From the NCBI RefSeq assembly GCF_003008595.1, contig NZ_CP027669.1:248001-312000 (forward strand): 64,000 nucleotides of DNA. Direction: 5' to 3'. Under the pieces are notes generated by a model that worked only from the letters and a program-made list of their open reading frames with translations, did not search any database and was not told the origin of the DNA. Positions 20,390-30,514 of the stretch are shown here, piece after piece. A program made the translations under genes and the position numbers. How positions within the stretch are numbered: the first letter of the stretch is position 1; every line of letters starts with the position of its first letter. The DNA comes from Simplicispira suum. GTDB lineage: Bacteria; Pseudomonadota; Gammaproteobacteria; Burkholderiales; Burkholderiaceae_C.

Positions 20390-22630
20390 GTGAACGACTC
20401 CCTCAGCTCTTCCGTTCTCCTTTCCGAGATTGATGGCGCACCCCACCGCACCCTGCAAGAGTTGCAGGCGCTGCTGGACAATGCGGGCGCGGGCATCGTT
20501 TTCATCCGCGAACGGCAGGTGGTGCGCTGCAATGCGCGGTTTGCCCAGTTGTTCGGCTATGGCTCGGCGGCCGAGCTGATTGGCCAGCGCAGCGAGAGCT
20601 TTTCCCTTGGGCGCACGGCCTACCGCGACCTGGGGCGCGCTGCATTTCCCGTGATCGCAGAAGGCAAGCCCTACACCACCGAACGCGAGATGCGGCGGCG
20701 CGATGGCCGGCGCTTCTGGGCCCGCCTGACCGGCAGCCTGATCAATACGGCCGAACCGCTCGATGGTGCCGTCTGGGTAATTGACGATCTGGATGCGCAA
20801 AAGACCGCGCAGAAACAGCTGGAAGCCGCCCTGTGGGAAAAGCAGACCTTGTTTGACCATGCCATGGTAGGCATCGTCTACCTCGTCGATCGCCAGATGA
20901 CGCGCTGCAACAGCTTTTTTGAAAGCATGCTGGGTTACGGCCCGGGCGAGTTGACCGGTTGCTCGACGCGCCTCTGGTATGCCAGCGATGCCGAGTGGGA
21001 CGACATTTCGCAGCGCAGCCAGCCGGTGCTGCAGCGCGGCGATTCATTTGCGGGCGAGGTCAGCATTTGCCGCAAGGATGGCAGCCAGATCGTCTGCGAA
21101 GTGCGCAGCCGTGCCTTGCATCCGGGCAAGCCGGAGCAGGGCTCGCTGTGGACAGTGATGGACGTGACCGAGCGACGCAACGCCCAGGCGGCGGTGGCGC
21201 AGGCTCAGGTCAGGCTGGCGCGCCTGGTGCAGGAGCGCACACGCCAACTCAGCGAAACCGTGGACAGCCTGCACCGCGAAATGGAAGAGCGCCAGGTGGA
21301 CCGTGACCGCATCCACTGGCTGGCCCACTACGACGCCTTGACCGGGCTGCCCAACCGCACGCTGCTGGCCGAACGCAGCCGCGACGCCATCGCTGCCGCC
21401 CAGCAGGGCGGCACGCCGCTGGCCGTTGTTTTCCTCGACCTCGACCATTTCAAGCACGTCAACGACTCGCTGGGCCACCGCGTCGGCGATGCCCTGCTCG
21501 TCGCCATTGCCGAGCGCCTGCGCGCTGTGGTGCGCGACAAAGACACGGTCTGCCGCCTCGGTGGCGATGAATTCATTCTGCTGCTCCCCGGCGCCAACGC
21601 GCATGGCGCCGAGCGCGTGGCGGGAAAACTGCTCGAAGCCTCCAAGCCGCCCTACCAAATCGGGCACCACGAGCTGACCATGGCGCCCTCGATGGGCATT
21701 GCCATGTTTCCTGGCGACGGCGCGGACTTCGACACCCTCACGCAATCGGCCGACGTCGCCATGTACCGCGCCAAGCAGGGCGGGCGCAATACCTACCGGT
21801 TCTTCACGCCGGAGATGCAGGCGCAATCGGCCCGTGCCCTGACACTGGAAAATGCCTTGCGGCGCGCGCTGGAACGCGAGCAGTTCACGCTGCACTACCA
21901 GCCGCAGGTTTGCCTGGCCAGCGGCCGGCTGCGCGGTGTCGAAGCCTTGCTGCGCTGGCAGCACCCCGAACTGGGTGCCATCTCGCCGGCCGAATTCATC
22001 CCGCTGGCCGAGGACAGTGGCCAGATTCTGGCCATCGGCGACTGGGTGCTCCGCACGGCCTTGGCGCAGCTAAACACCTGGCAGCGTGCCAGCCATGCAG
22101 TTCCCGGAGTGGCGGTCAACCTCTCGGCGGTGCAGTTTCGCCAGCCCGGCATGCCCGAACGCATTCGCCAGATGCTGGCCGAGGCCAAGCTGCCCGCGCA
22201 GGTGCTGGAGCTGGAGCTGACGGAGGGCGTAGCCCTGGACGACCCCCAGGCAGCGAGCGCCACCATGGACCAACTGAACGCCCTGGGCGTGCGGCTGGCG
22301 ATTGACGATTTCGGCACCGGGTATTCGTCGCTCAGCCTGCTCAAACGCTTTCCCATCCACAAGCTCAAGATCGACCAGTCCTTTGTGCGCGACCTGGGCG
22401 AGGACGCCAGCGACCGCGCCCTGGTCAGTGCCATCGTGCGCATGGCACAGGCCCTGGGCATTGAAACCACCGGGGAGGGGGTCGAGACACCGCAGCAACT
22501 TGCCTTCCTGCTGGAACAAGGTTGCACCGAGGCGCAGGGCTACTTCTGCGCTCGCCCCATGCCCGGCGACGCCCTGCCCGGCTGGCTGCACGCCCATCCG
22601 CAGGCTGCAGGCAAGGCACCTGTAGCCTGA
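20390..22630 (+). CDS. PAS-PAS-GGDEF-EAL cyclic-di-GMP enzyme
   Basis: A 746-residue cytoplasmic protein. Two PAS domains (about 20-135 and 150-275) are followed by a coiled coil, a GGDEF domain with intact RLGGDEF (near 388-394) and an EAL domain with EALLRW (near 523-528), ELTEG, DDFGTGYSS, KIDQSFV and EGVET. Both active sites look complete, so it could make and break c-di-GMP. No membrane helix. The start GTG 20390 is divergent from pstS; no clear ribosome site. Signal sensed by the PAS domains is unknown. Confidence 0.92.
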   Translation: MNDSLSSSVLLSEIDGAPHRTLQELQALLDNAGAGIVFIRERQVVRCNARFAQLFGYGSAAELIGQRSESFSLGRTAYRDLGRAAFPVIAEGKPYTTEREMRRRDGRRFWARLTGSLINTAEPLDGAVWVIDDLDAQKTAQKQLEAALWEKQTLFDHAMVGIVYLVDRQMTRCNSFFESMLGYGPGELTGCSTRLWYASDAEWDDISQRSQPVLQRGDSFAGEVSICRKDGSQIVCEVRSRALHPGKPEQGSLWTVMDVTERRNAQAAVAQAQVRLARLVQERTRQLSETVDSLHREMEERQVDRDRIHWLAHYDALTGLPNRTLLAERSRDAIAAAQQGGTPLAVVFLDLDHFKHVNDSLGHRVGDALLVAIAERLRAVVRDKDTVCRLGGDEFILLLPGANAHGAERVAGKLLEASKPPYQIGHHELTMAPSMGIAMFPGDGADFDTLTQSADVAMYRAKQGGRNTYRFFTPEMQAQSARALTLENALRRALEREQFTLHYQPQVCLASGRLRGVEALLRWQHPELGAISPAEFIPLAEDSGQILAIGDWVLRTALAQLNTWQRASHAVPGVAVNLSAVQFRQPGMPERIRQMLAEAKLPAQVLELELTEGVALDDPQAASATMDQLNALGVRLAIDDFGTGYSSLSLLKRFPIHKLKIDQSFVRDLGEDASDRALVSAIVRMAQALGIETTGEGVETPQQLAFLLEQGCTEAQGYFCARPMPGDALPGWLHAHPQAAGKAPVA

Positions 22631-22645
22631 ACGTCAAGGTTTTAG

Positions 22646-22702
22646 AGAAAAACAGGCTCCAGCGCTTATTGGGCCTGTGTTTTCAGCTATTTTTTGGATA
22701 GC
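22646..22702 (+). repeat. Dispersed palindromic element, copy C
   Basis: Contains CAGGCTCCAGCGCTTATT, then TCAGCTATTTTTTGGATAGC; the second half of the central stem has diverged. It lies between the GGDEF-EAL gene and prfB. Confidence 0.75.
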
Positions 22703-22769
22703 AAATGACCTCTGTCTGCAGCGCGTGAGAAAATGCCCGATTACTCACCAGACACCCAAAGACAACACC

Positions 22770-23874
22770 ATGGAAGCAGAACGCATCAACCTCATCGGCA
22801 ACGCACTTGAAGACCTCACGGAGCGCACCCGTGAGTTACGGGGGTATCTTTGACTACGATGCCAAATTTGAACGCCTGCGCACGGTAAACGCCTCGCTGG
22901 AAGACCCGTCGGTCTGGAACGACCCAAAGAAGGCCCAGGAACTCGGCAAAGAGAAAAAATCGCTCGACGGCGTGGTGGTCACGCTCGAACGCCTGACGCG
23001 TGAGTTGGCGGACAACACCGAGTTGTTCGAAATGAGCCGCGACGAGGGCGACGAAGCCGGCCTGCGCACCATCGAGAGCGAAACCGCCAAACTGCGCCCG
23101 GACATCGAGGAACTCGAATTCCGCCGCATGTTCCGCAACGAGGCCGACCCGCTCAACTGCTACCTGGACATCCAGGCCGGCGCCGGCGGCACCGAAGCCT
23201 GCGACTGGGCCAGCATGCTGCTGCGCCAGTACCTGCGCTACGCCGAGCGCAAGGGCTTCAAGACCAGCGTGGACGACGAGACGCCGGGAGATGTGGCCGG
23301 CATCAAAGGCGCGACCATCCACATCGAGGGCGAATACGCCTACGGCCTGCTGCGCACCGAAACCGGCGTGCACCGTCTGGTGCGCAAATCGCCATTCGAC
23401 AGCTCGGGCGGGCGCCACACCAGCTTTGCCAGCGTGTTTGTCTACCCGGAAATTGACGACTCGATCCAGATCGACATCAACCCGTCCGACGTGCGCACCG
23501 ACACCTACCGCGCCAGCGGCGCCGGCGGCCAGCACATCAACAAGACCGACTCGGCCGTGCGCCTGACCCACCTGCCCACCGGCATCGTGGTGCAGTGCCA
23601 GGACGGACGCAGCCAGCATGGCAACCGCGACATCGCCTGGCAGCGCCTGCGCTCCAAGCTCTACGACTTCGAAATGCGCAAGCGCCAGGAAGAAGCGCAA
23701 AAGCTCGAAGACTCCAAGACGGATGTCGGCTGGGGCCACCAGATTCGTTCGTATGTGCTCGACAACAGCCGCATCAAGGATTTGCGCACCAATGTTGAAA
23801 TCTCCGCCACCCAGAAAGTGCTGGACGGCGACCTCGACGCGTTTATTGAAGCTTCGCTGAAGCAAGGTATTTAG
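22770..23874 (+). CDS. prfB: Peptide chain release factor 2 with programmed +1 frameshift
   Basis: RF2 (367 residues) releases peptides at UGA and UAA. Frame 0 starts at ATG 22770 and meets an in-frame TGA at 22851-22853 after 27 codons, in the context GGGGGTATCTTTGAC. This is the classical autoregulatory site: at low RF2 the ribosome slips +1 on CTT and continues from GAC at 22852. The remaining frame carries the GGQ loop ([15 protein letters not shown]) and the SPF-like recognition motif in [12 protein letters not shown]. The stop codon TAG at 23872-23874 takes its G from the MITE that follows. Confidence 0.96.
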
Positions 23875-24034
23875 GCAATGCTGAACAAGTCCCTCACGCG
23901 CCCTGCATCCGTGCGTAGTGCGGTCTGTGGCGTTGCAAATCCTCGCCATAGCTGCGGCTATGGGGAGGATTTGCGCCTTGCATCCCATCACCACGCACGG
24001 CGCGCGCCATCGTGGTGACTTATTCAACATCGCC
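23874..24034. mobile_element. 161-bp MITE between prfB and pepN
   Basis: Ends read GGCAATGCTGAACAAGTC on the left and, inverted, GGCGATGTTGAATAAGTC on the right (15 of 18 match). TTA flanks both sides (23871-23873 and 24035-24037) as a likely target duplication. The centre is a near-perfect palindrome: GCAAATCCTCgCCATAGC (23935-23952) against GCTATGGgGAGGATTTGC (23957-23974). It has no gene. The end sequence resembles IS5-type termini, but that is inference. Confidence 0.75.
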
Positions 24035-24047
24035 TTAAGGAATCTGA

Positions 24048-26777
24048 ATGTACGCAATGCGCGAAGACGGCCAGGCGCCGGCCACCGCCCACCACCGAGG
24101 TGACTACCAGGCACCCGCCTGGTGGATCGACACCGTAGAACTTACCTTCGACCTCGACCCCGCCAAGACGCGCGTGCTCAACCGCATGCGCGTGCGCCGC
24201 AACCCCGATGTGGCACTGCAACCGCTGCGGCTCGACGGCGACGAGCTGAACCTGGCGCGCGTGATGGTCAATGGTGGCGGCACCTCCTTTCGTATGGACG
24301 CAGGCCAGTTGGTGCTGGAGAACCTGCCGCAGGACGAGGCCGGCTTTGACCTGGAGATCTTCACCACCTGCGCGCCCGAGAAAAACACCGCGCTGATGGG
24401 CTTGTACGTGAGCCAGGGCACGTTCTTCACGCAATGCGAGGCCGAGGGCTTCCGCCGCATCACCTACTTCCTCGACCGCCCAGACGTCATGGCCAGCTAC
24501 CAGGTACTGCTGCGCGCCGACAAGGCCGCCTACCCAGTGCTGCTCTCGAACGGCAATCTGGTGGAGCAAGGCGAGCTTGACGGCGGTCGGCACTTTGCCA
24601 AATGGGTGGACCCGCACAAGAAGCCCTGCTACCTGTTCGCCCTGGTAGCCGGCAAGCTGGTAGCGCGCCAGCAGCGCATTACGTCCCGCGCCGGCAAGGA
24701 GCATTTGCTGGAGGTCTACGTGCGCCCTGGCGATCTGGGCAAGACCGAGCACGCCATGCATTCCCTGATGGCCAGCGTCGCCTGGGACGAAGCGCGCTTT
24801 GGCCTGAGCCTGGATCTGGAGCGTTTCATGATCGTCGCCACCAGCGACTTCAACATGGGCGCAATGGAAAACAAGGGCCTGAACGTCTTCAACACCAAGT
24901 ACGTGCTGGCCAGCCAGGCCACGGCCACGGACCAGGATTTTTCCAACATCGAAAGCGTCGTCGGCCACGAGTACTTCCACAACTGGACCGGCAACCGCAT
25001 CACCTGCCGCGATTGGTTCCAGCTCAGCCTGAAAGAAGGCCTGACGGTGTTCCGCGATCAGGAATTTTCCATGGACATGGCGGGCAGCCCCTCGGCCCGC
25101 GCCGTCAAACGCATTGAAGACGTGCGCGTGCTGCGCACCATGCAATTCCCCGAAGACGCAGGTCCCATGGCGCACCCGGTGCGGCCCGAGAGCTACGTAG
25201 AAATCAACAACTTCTACACCGTCACCATTTACGAAAAGGGCGCCGAAGTGGTGCGCATGATGCACACGCTGGTCGGCCGCGATGGCTTTGCGCGCGGCAT
25301 GAAGCTGTACTTCGAGCGCCACGACGGCCAGGCCGTCACCTGCGACGACTTCGCGGCCGCGATTGCCGACGCCAACCCCGGCAGCGAGCTGGCCACACGG
25401 CTCGATGCCTTCAAGCGCTGGTACAGCCAGGCCGGCACGCCCTGCGTCAAGGCCGAAGGCAGCTACGACGCTGCTGCACAGACCTACACCCTCACGCTCA
25501 GCCAGAGCTGCCCGGCCACGCCGCACCAGCCGAGCAAGCTGCCCTTCGTCATTCCCGTCGAACTGGGTCTGCTGGCGCAGGACGGCAGCGCCCTGCCCCT
25601 GCAGATGGACGGCGAAACCGCCCCCGGCACCAGCTCGCGCACTGTGGTGCTCGACACAGCCAGCCTGACACTGCGCTTCATCGGCGTGGCAAGCCCCCCC
25701 GTGCCCTCGCTGCTGCGCTCGTTCAGCGCGCCGGTGCGGCTGGACTACGCCTACACCGACGCTGAACTGCTGACGCTGCTGGCGTACGACAGCGACGCCT
25801 TCAACCGCTGGGAAGCCGGGCAACGCCTGATGCTGCGCTGCGCTATCAATGCAATAGCTGGTAGCGCAGATGCACCAAGCGCTGGCGGCCAATTCGATGT
25901 TGAAATCATGGGCGCAGACTTGCTCACCGCCTTGCGCCGCACGCTGCGCGACCCGCAGCTCGACGCCGCCTACAAGGAGCTGGTGCTGACCCTGCCCTCC
26001 GAGAGCTACCTCGCCGAGCAGCTCGACGTGGTCGATCCGCAGCGCGTGCACGCCGTGCGCGAAGCCATGCGCCTGCAACTTGCCACGGCCCTGCAGAGCG
26101 ACTGGGAAGCCACCTACGAAGCCAGCCAAGACACCGGCGCCTACCGGCCGGACGCGGCATCGGCCGGCCGCCGCGCTCTCGCCGGACAGTCCCTGTCCAT
26201 GCTGTGCCTGGCAGCCCAGGCCAGCGGCGATGCCGTCTGGCCCGGCAAAACGCTGCAGCGCTTCAAGGATGCCGGCAACATGACCGACCGCTTTGGCGCG
26301 CTCTCGGCCCTGGTCACCAGCGGCCACCCGCACGCGGCGGCCGCGCTGGCGCGCTTCCATGCGCTGTTCAAGGACGACGCCTTGGTCATCGACAAGTGGT
26401 TTGCGCTGCAGGCAGGTAGCCCCGATCGCGGCGGCAACGTGCTGCCCGCCGTTCAGGCGCTGATGAAGCACCCCGACTTTCAACTGACCAACCCGAACCG
26501 CGCGCGCAGCCTGATCTTCAGCTACTGCAACGCCAACCCCGGCGCCTTCCACCGCGCAGATGGCGTCGGCTATCACTTCTGGGTGGACCGCGTACTCGCG
26601 CTTGACGCCATCAACCCGCAAGTCGCCGCCCGCCTGGCGCGCGCATTGGACCGCTGGAGCAAACTGGCCGAGCCTTGGCGCAGCGCGGCGCAAGCGGCCA
26701 TCACCCAAGTGGCCGGACACGCCAAACTCAGCAAGGATGTGCGCGAGGTTGTCACCCGCGCTTTGGAGACCCCATGA
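24048..26777 (+). CDS. pepN: Aminopeptidase N (M1 family)
   Basis: A 909-residue zinc aminopeptidase that clips N-terminal residues from peptides in the cytoplasm. It shows the substrate-binding GAMEN motif (about 268-272) and the zinc site HEYFHNW with downstream Glu in LKEGLTVF. Helical C-terminal domains follow. ATG 24048 has AAGGA eight bases upstream, located right after the MITE. Copy D of the dispersed repeat encodes residues about 599-617 in frame, at the domain III/IV region. The stop overlaps fbp in ATGA. Confidence 0.96.
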   Translation: MYAMREDGQAPATAHHRGDYQAPAWWIDTVELTFDLDPAKTRVLNRMRVRRNPDVALQPLRLDGDELNLARVMVNGGGTSFRMDAGQLVLENLPQDEAGFDLEIFTTCAPEKNTALMGLYVSQGTFFTQCEAEGFRRITYFLDRPDVMASYQVLLRADKAAYPVLLSNGNLVEQGELDGGRHFAKWVDPHKKPCYLFALVAGKLVARQQRITSRAGKEHLLEVYVRPGDLGKTEHAMHSLMASVAWDEARFGLSLDLERFMIVATSDFNMGAMENKGLNVFNTKYVLASQATATDQDFSNIESVVGHEYFHNWTGNRITCRDWFQLSLKEGLTVFRDQEFSMDMAGSPSARAVKRIEDVRVLRTMQFPEDAGPMAHPVRPESYVEINNFYTVTIYEKGAEVVRMMHTLVGRDGFARGMKLYFERHDGQAVTCDDFAAAIADANPGSELATRLDAFKRWYSQAGTPCVKAEGSYDAAAQTYTLTLSQSCPATPHQPSKLPFVIPVELGLLAQDGSALPLQMDGETAPGTSSRTVVLDTASLTLRFIGVASPPVPSLLRSFSAPVRLDYAYTDAELLTLLAYDSDAFNRWEAGQRLMLRCAINAIAGSADAPSAGGQFDVEIMGADLLTALRRTLRDPQLDAAYKELVLTLPSESYLAEQLDVVDPQRVHAVREAMRLQLATALQSDWEATYEASQDTGAYRPDAASAGRRALAGQSLSMLCLAAQASGDAVWPGKTLQRFKDAGNMTDRFGALSALVTSGHPHAAAALARFHALFKDDALVIDKWFALQAGSPDRGGNVLPAVQALMKHPDFQLTNPNRARSLIFSYCNANPGAFHRADGVGYHFWVDRVLALDAINPQVAARLARALDRWSKLAEPWRSAAQAAITQVAGHAKLSKDVREVVTRALETP
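25842..25896 (-). repeat. Dispersed palindromic element, copy D, inside pepN
   Basis: On the minus strand it reads TTGGCCGCCAGCGCTTGG, then TGCGCTACCAGCTATTGC, then TTGATAGC. It is translated in the opposite direction as part of PepN (residues about 599-617, rich in Ala and Gly). Confidence 0.75.
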
Positions 26778-27787
26778 CACCCCCCAAGAAAATCTCCCTC
26801 ACCCGCTACCTCGTCGAGCAGCAGCGCATTGACGGCCTGATCCCCGGCCAGTTGCGCCTGTTGCTTGAAGTGGTGGCGCGCGCCTGCAAAAGCATCAGCC
26901 ACGCCGTGAACAAGGGCGCGCTCGGAAACGTGCTGGGCAGCGCCAACAGCGAAAACGTGCAGGGGGAAATCCAGAAGAAGCTCGACATCATCGCCAACGA
27001 GGTGCTGATCGAAGCCAACGAATGGGGCGGCCATCTGGCCGGCATGGCGTCAGAGGAAATGGACGCCATCTATGTCGTGCCCAACCGCTACCCCAAGGGC
27101 GAATACCTGCTGCTGTTCGATCCGCTCGATGGCTCCAGCAACATCGACGTGAACGTCAGCATCGGCACCATCTTCAGCGTGCTGCACATGCCCGAGGACG
27201 ACCGCGGCGTGGATGAAGGCGATTTTCTGCAGCCGGGCAACCGCCAGGTAGCCGCCGGCTACTGCGTCTACGGCCCGCAGACCACCCTGGTGCTGACCGT
27301 GGGCGACGGCGTCGCCATGTTCACGCTGGACCGCGAGCAGGGCTCGTTCATCCTCACGCAGGAAAACGTGCGCATCCCCGCCGACACCCAAGAGTTCGCC
27401 ATCAACATGAGCAACATGCGCCACTGGGCCCCACCCGTGCGTCGCTACATCGACGAATGCCTGCAAGGCCAGGAAGGCCCTCGCGGCAAAGACTTCAACA
27501 TGCGCTGGATCGCCAGCATGGTGGCCGACGTGCACCGCATCCTCACCCGCGGCGGCGTCTTCATGTACCCCTGGGACCGGCGCGAGCCAAACAAACCCGG
27601 CAAGCTGCGGCTGATGTACGAGGCCAACCCCATGGCCTGGCTCATTGAGCAAGCCGGCGGCGCTGCCACCAACGGAAAGCAGCGCATCATGGACATCCAG
27701 CCCACCAAACTGCACGAGCGCGTCAGCGTGATCCTGGGTTCGAAAAACGAGGTCGAGCGCGTGACCAGCTATCATTCCGAGCTATAA
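26774..27787 (+). CDS. fbp: Fructose-1,6-bisphosphatase class I
   Basis: A 337-residue gluconeogenic enzyme that hydrolyses fructose-1,6-bisphosphate. The metal site motif [16 protein letters not shown] is at about residues 112-127, and the sugar-binding [15 protein letters not shown] near 275-289. Its ATG overlaps the pepN stop by four bases. The tRNA-Thr gene follows 11 bases after the stop. Confidence 0.97.
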   Translation: MTPPKKISLTRYLVEQQRIDGLIPGQLRLLLEVVARACKSISHAVNKGALGNVLGSANSENVQGEIQKKLDIIANEVLIEANEWGGHLAGMASEEMDAIYVVPNRYPKGEYLLLFDPLDGSSNIDVNVSIGTIFSVLHMPEDDRGVDEGDFLQPGNRQVAAGYCVYGPQTTLVLTVGDGVAMFTLDREQGSFILTQENVRIPADTQEFAINMSNMRHWAPPVRRYIDECLQGQEGPRGKDFNMRWIASMVADVHRILTRGGVFMYPWDRREPNKPGKLRLMYEANPMAWLIEQAGGAATNGKQRIMDIQPTKLHERVSVILGSKNEVERVTSYHSEL

Positions 27788-27798
27788 TTTTGAGCTAA

Positions 27799-27874
27799 GC
27801 CGGTGTAGCTCAGTCGGTAGAGCAGCTCATTCGTAATGAGAAGGTCGGGTGTTCGATTCATCTCTCCGGCACCA
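27799..27874 (+). tRNA. tRNA-Thr (anticodon CGT)
   Basis: A 76-base cloverleaf with encoded CCA. Acceptor GCCGGTG pairs with CTCCGGC except for a T6-T67 mismatch; D arm GCTCAGTCGGTAGAGC; anticodon loop TTCGTAA reads CGT; T loop TTCGATT. The 27-43 G-A mismatch also occurs in E. coli tRNA-Thr(CGT). A terminator follows at once. Confidence 0.93.
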
Positions 27875-27878
27875 AATA

Positions 27879-27912
27879 AAAGCCCCTGATTCGCAAGAGC
27901 CAGGGGCTTTTT
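27879..27912 (+). terminator. Intrinsic terminator after tRNA-Thr
   Basis: AAAGCCCCTG (27879-27888) pairs with CAGGGGCTTT (27901-27910) and ends in a run of six T. It can also act on the minus strand for the OB-fold gene. Confidence 0.9.
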
Positions 27913-27987
27913 TGTAGCTGGTGCGTAACCTGCCACCTTATCCCAACGCCAAATCGGATCGCGTAGCGGTCACTGCGTCAGCGCATC

Positions 27988-28317
27988 TCAGCCACCGTCC
28001 AAGGCGTCGCGTCTATGGGCAGCGTGATGGGCCGTCAACACCCCGTTCGCCACCATGTCCAGACTGGGCCGGGTATTGCCCTGTTTGTCCGTCCACACGC
28101 GCGGCGTCAGGCTTCCGGCCAGGGCAAGGCTGTCGCCATCGCGCAGTGCGAGCAGTGCATTGCAGACTTCCTTGTCGAAAGCGATGACATTGACAATCAG
28201 GTTCTCGCCCTCGGATGCTGCGGCGAGCACCTTGGCCACCACAAAGCCATTGCCCCCTTTGTCGATGCGTTCACCGGGCGCGCTGTGGAGGCGGCCCGCT
28301 ACCAATCCGTCAATCAT
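27988..28317 (-). CDS. Small single-stranded-DNA-binding (OB-fold) protein, PriB/SSB-like
   Basis: A 109-residue protein. MIDGLVAGRLHS followed by FVVAKVLAA, IVNVIAFDKEV and DSLALAGSLTPRVW gives the strand order of a shortened SSB OB fold, without the acidic C-terminal tail of the housekeeping SSB. Similar stand-alone proteins are annotated as single-stranded-DNA-binding in Comamonadaceae. It is the last gene of the minus-strand run, 49 bases after the alpha/beta hydrolase. Function untested; PriB-like primosome role or repair are possible. Confidence 0.72.
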   Translation of the reverse strand: MIDGLVAGRLHSAPGERIDKGGNGFVVAKVLAAASEGENLIVNVIAFDKEVCNALLALRDGDSLALAGSLTPRVWTDKQGNTRPSLDMVANGVLTAHHAAHRRDALDGG

Positions 28318-28366
28318 GTTTTTCCCTGCTCAATTGCGCATGGCGCGGCTGCGCCATGCGCCTAGC

Positions 28367-29269
28367 TTATGTGCAAAGCGGCTCCTGGCGAACGCTTTTG
28401 CCCGCCTCCACCCTGGCGAGAAATGCGTCCACCAGCGCCAATTGCTCGGGCACGTTGAGGGCAGGGGCATGGCCGCAGCCGGCGACTTGCGTCACTTGCA
28501 ACTGGGCGCGTGCGCCGGGGCCACGTGTCTGCATGGCAGCAGTGGTTTGCGGCAACACCAGATCGGAATCGGCGCCGCGCAAGCACAGCACGGGCAGGTT
28601 CAGCGCGTCGTAGTGGTCCCAGATCAGGTAGTCGTTGTCGTGCCGGGTGAACTGCTGCACCATGGCCGGATCGTAGTGCGGTGTGACGCGACCGTCGGGC
28701 AGCCGGCGTGTGGAACTTTCGGTCAGCAGGCGCCACTGGGCATCAGTCAGCCAGCCGTAGGGAGCGTAGACCTGCCGAAAAAACGCTTCAAGCTCGGCCA
28801 CCGTGTCGAACGCTGGCGGCTGGCCTGCATAGGCCTTGATGCGTTCGAGCGCAGCGTCAGCGAGCTGGGGCGCGTTGTCGTTGAGCAGCAGGCTACGGAT
28901 GGCACCCTGTAGCGCGGGCTCGAACAGGCCGCTTGCGCTGACCGTCCCAATGGAGCCACCCATCGATGTGCCAATCCAGTGCGCGCGATCAATGCCCAAC
29001 TGCGCAAACAGATCGGCCGCGATACGCGCATAGAAGCGCAGGCGGTATTCCTCAGCCGGGTAACGCGCCCACTGGCTCAGGCCCCGCCCGAGTGTGTCGG
29101 GACAGATGACGCGGTAGCGATCGGCCAGGTGCTCGGCCAAGGGGTCCATGTCGCGTCCGGTGCGCGCCAGGCCATGCCAGGCGATGACCACCGGAGCATC
29201 GGGCGCGCCCCATTCCATGTAGTGAATTTCATAGCCAGCACAGATGGCGTAGCGCGAGCGCGGTTGCAT
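28367..29269 (-). CDS. Alpha/beta hydrolase
   Basis: A 300-residue alpha/beta-hydrolase-fold protein. WHGLARTGRDM forms the oxyanion-side loop, the nucleophile elbow GTSMGGSIG places Ser near residue 100, an Asp lies in LCLRGADSDLVL and the His in GCGHAPAL, so the triad is complete. No signal peptide, hence cytoplasmic. It follows the second substrate-binding protein by 20 bases and may hydrolyse imported short esters such as 3-hydroxybutyrate dimers; this is inference from position. Confidence 0.82.
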   Translation of the reverse strand: MQPRSRYAICAGYEIHYMEWGAPDAPVVIAWHGLARTGRDMDPLAEHLADRYRVICPDTLGRGLSQWARYPAEEYRLRFYARIAADLFAQLGIDRAHWIGTSMGGSIGTVSASGLFEPALQGAIRSLLLNDNAPQLADAALERIKAYAGQPPAFDTVAELEAFFRQVYAPYGWLTDAQWRLLTESSTRRLPDGRVTPHYDPAMVQQFTRHDNDYLIWDHYDALNLPVLCLRGADSDLVLPQTTAAMQTRGPGARAQLQVTQVAGCGHAPALNVPEQLALVDAFLARVEAGKSVRQEPLCT

Positions 29270-29289
29270 GCGAGGTCCTTGACGAGGGC

Positions 29290-30453
29290 TTATTTCATGA
29301 GCCGGCCGGTGCTGCCGATCACGGTGACTTCCACGCTGCGCGAGCCGATGCGGTTGGTGGGTGAGTAGCTGATCACCAGGCCGCCCAGATCAAATTTCTG
29401 TAGCGATTCAAGCGCCTTGATCACCCGCTCGCGCGTAGGCGCAGGCCCGGCGCGGCGCAGCGCTTCCACGAGTACTTTGGCACCCAGAAATTCTTCGAAG
29501 CTGGTGTAGTTCACCTCGGCGCCAGGGGCGTACTTGGCCAGCAGTTGCTGGTATTCGCGCACCACCGGGAGTTTGGGCTGATAGGGAAACGGAACCACCT
29601 GGCTGATCCCCAGGCCGTGGGCATTTTCCAGGCCCGCCAAGCGAACGATTTCGGCGGGGTTGACCACCGAGATGTTGTAGAGCTGCGCCCCGCCGCCTGT
29701 CTCGCGGTATTTCTTGATGAATGCCGCAGAGGCCTTGTTGATCGCAATCATGATCACCGCATGCGGGTTGGCGGCCGAGATGGACTTGACGGCGCTGGCT
29801 ACATCGTCGGTGTTGCGTGGGTAGCCTGCCGACGCCACGAGCTTGAGCTTGCGCCGTGCCAGCGCGGCCTCCACGCCCTCCAGGCCCGACTGGCCAAAGC
29901 CATCGTCCTGGTACATCACCGCGATGCGGTTCATGCCCAGCGTGGTGAGCTGCTGCACCATGTGCTCGGCTTCGTCGACATAACCGGCGCGCACATGAAA
30001 AATCCAGGGGTTGAACGGTGTGCGCAGCGATTCGCCGCCGGTATAAGGTGCGACCAACGCGGCGCCCCCTTCAGCCAATACGCCGTCCTTGAGCAATTGC
30101 GTGATGTTGGCCGTGCCGGCAAAGCCGAACAAGGCCACGACATCGGGCCGTGCCAACAGTTCGCGGGTGCGCGCCACCGTCTTGCTCACGTCGTAGCCAT
30201 CATCGACCACCAACTGGTGCAGCGTGGCGCCATGCACGCCGCCCTGGGCATTGACGGCGTCAAAGTAAATCTTTCCGCCGAGCACCATTTGCTCGCCGGT
30301 ACTGGCCAGCACACCGGTCAGCGGAGCGACCTGACCAATGACGATTTCGGCAGCGCGCGCCGCACCCTGGCCAAGCAGCGCAAGCGCCATGCAGACGGTG
30401 GCGAGCGTGCGCGACCAGGCGGCGCCCATGCGCAGGTAAGAAACTGAATTCAT
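29290..30453 (-). CDS. ABC transporter substrate-binding protein, branched-chain amino acid type
   Basis: A 387-residue periplasmic protein of the Peripla_BP_6 (LivJ-like) class. Signal peptide 1-33 ends near GAARA. The mature start IVIGQVAPLTGVLASTGEQ and the motif LFGFAGTANI are typical. ATG 30453 follows AGGAG; a longer open frame to 30618 lacks a ribosome site. It is a second binding protein for the transporter encoded at 32681-36504 or serves another permease. Ligand unknown. Confidence 0.85.
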   Translation of the reverse strand: MNSVSYLRMGAAWSRTLATVCMALALLGQGAARAAEIVIGQVAPLTGVLASTGEQMVLGGKIYFDAVNAQGGVHGATLHQLVVDDGYDVSKTVARTRELLARPDVVALFGFAGTANITQLLKDGVLAEGGAALVAPYTGGESLRTPFNPWIFHVRAGYVDEAEHMVQQLTTLGMNRIAVMYQDDGFGQSGLEGVEAALARRKLKLVASAGYPRNTDDVASAVKSISAANPHAVIMIAINKASAAFIKKYRETGGGAQLYNISVVNPAEIVRLAGLENAHGLGISQVVPFPYQPKLPVVREYQQLLAKYAPGAEVNYTSFEEFLGAKVLVEALRRAGPAPTRERVIKALESLQKFDLGGLVISYSPTNRIGSRSVEVTVIGSTGRLMK

Positions 30454-30514
30454 GGCTGGCTCCTGGGGATAAAAATGGCCCCGCACGGCCGAAGCGGTGC
30501 GAGGCTCGAAGCTC

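Noticed and set aside
23875..24047. Small protein gene between prfB and pepN
   Set aside because: The open frames there are parts of the MITE palindrome and have no independent start signal.
24024..26780. A 918-codon open frame antisense to pepN, and similar long antisense frames at 41160-43829, 58549-60411 and 1279-2862
   Set aside because: They mirror strongly supported genes, have low-complexity Ala/Arg/His-rich products without motifs, and arise from high GC at third codon positions.
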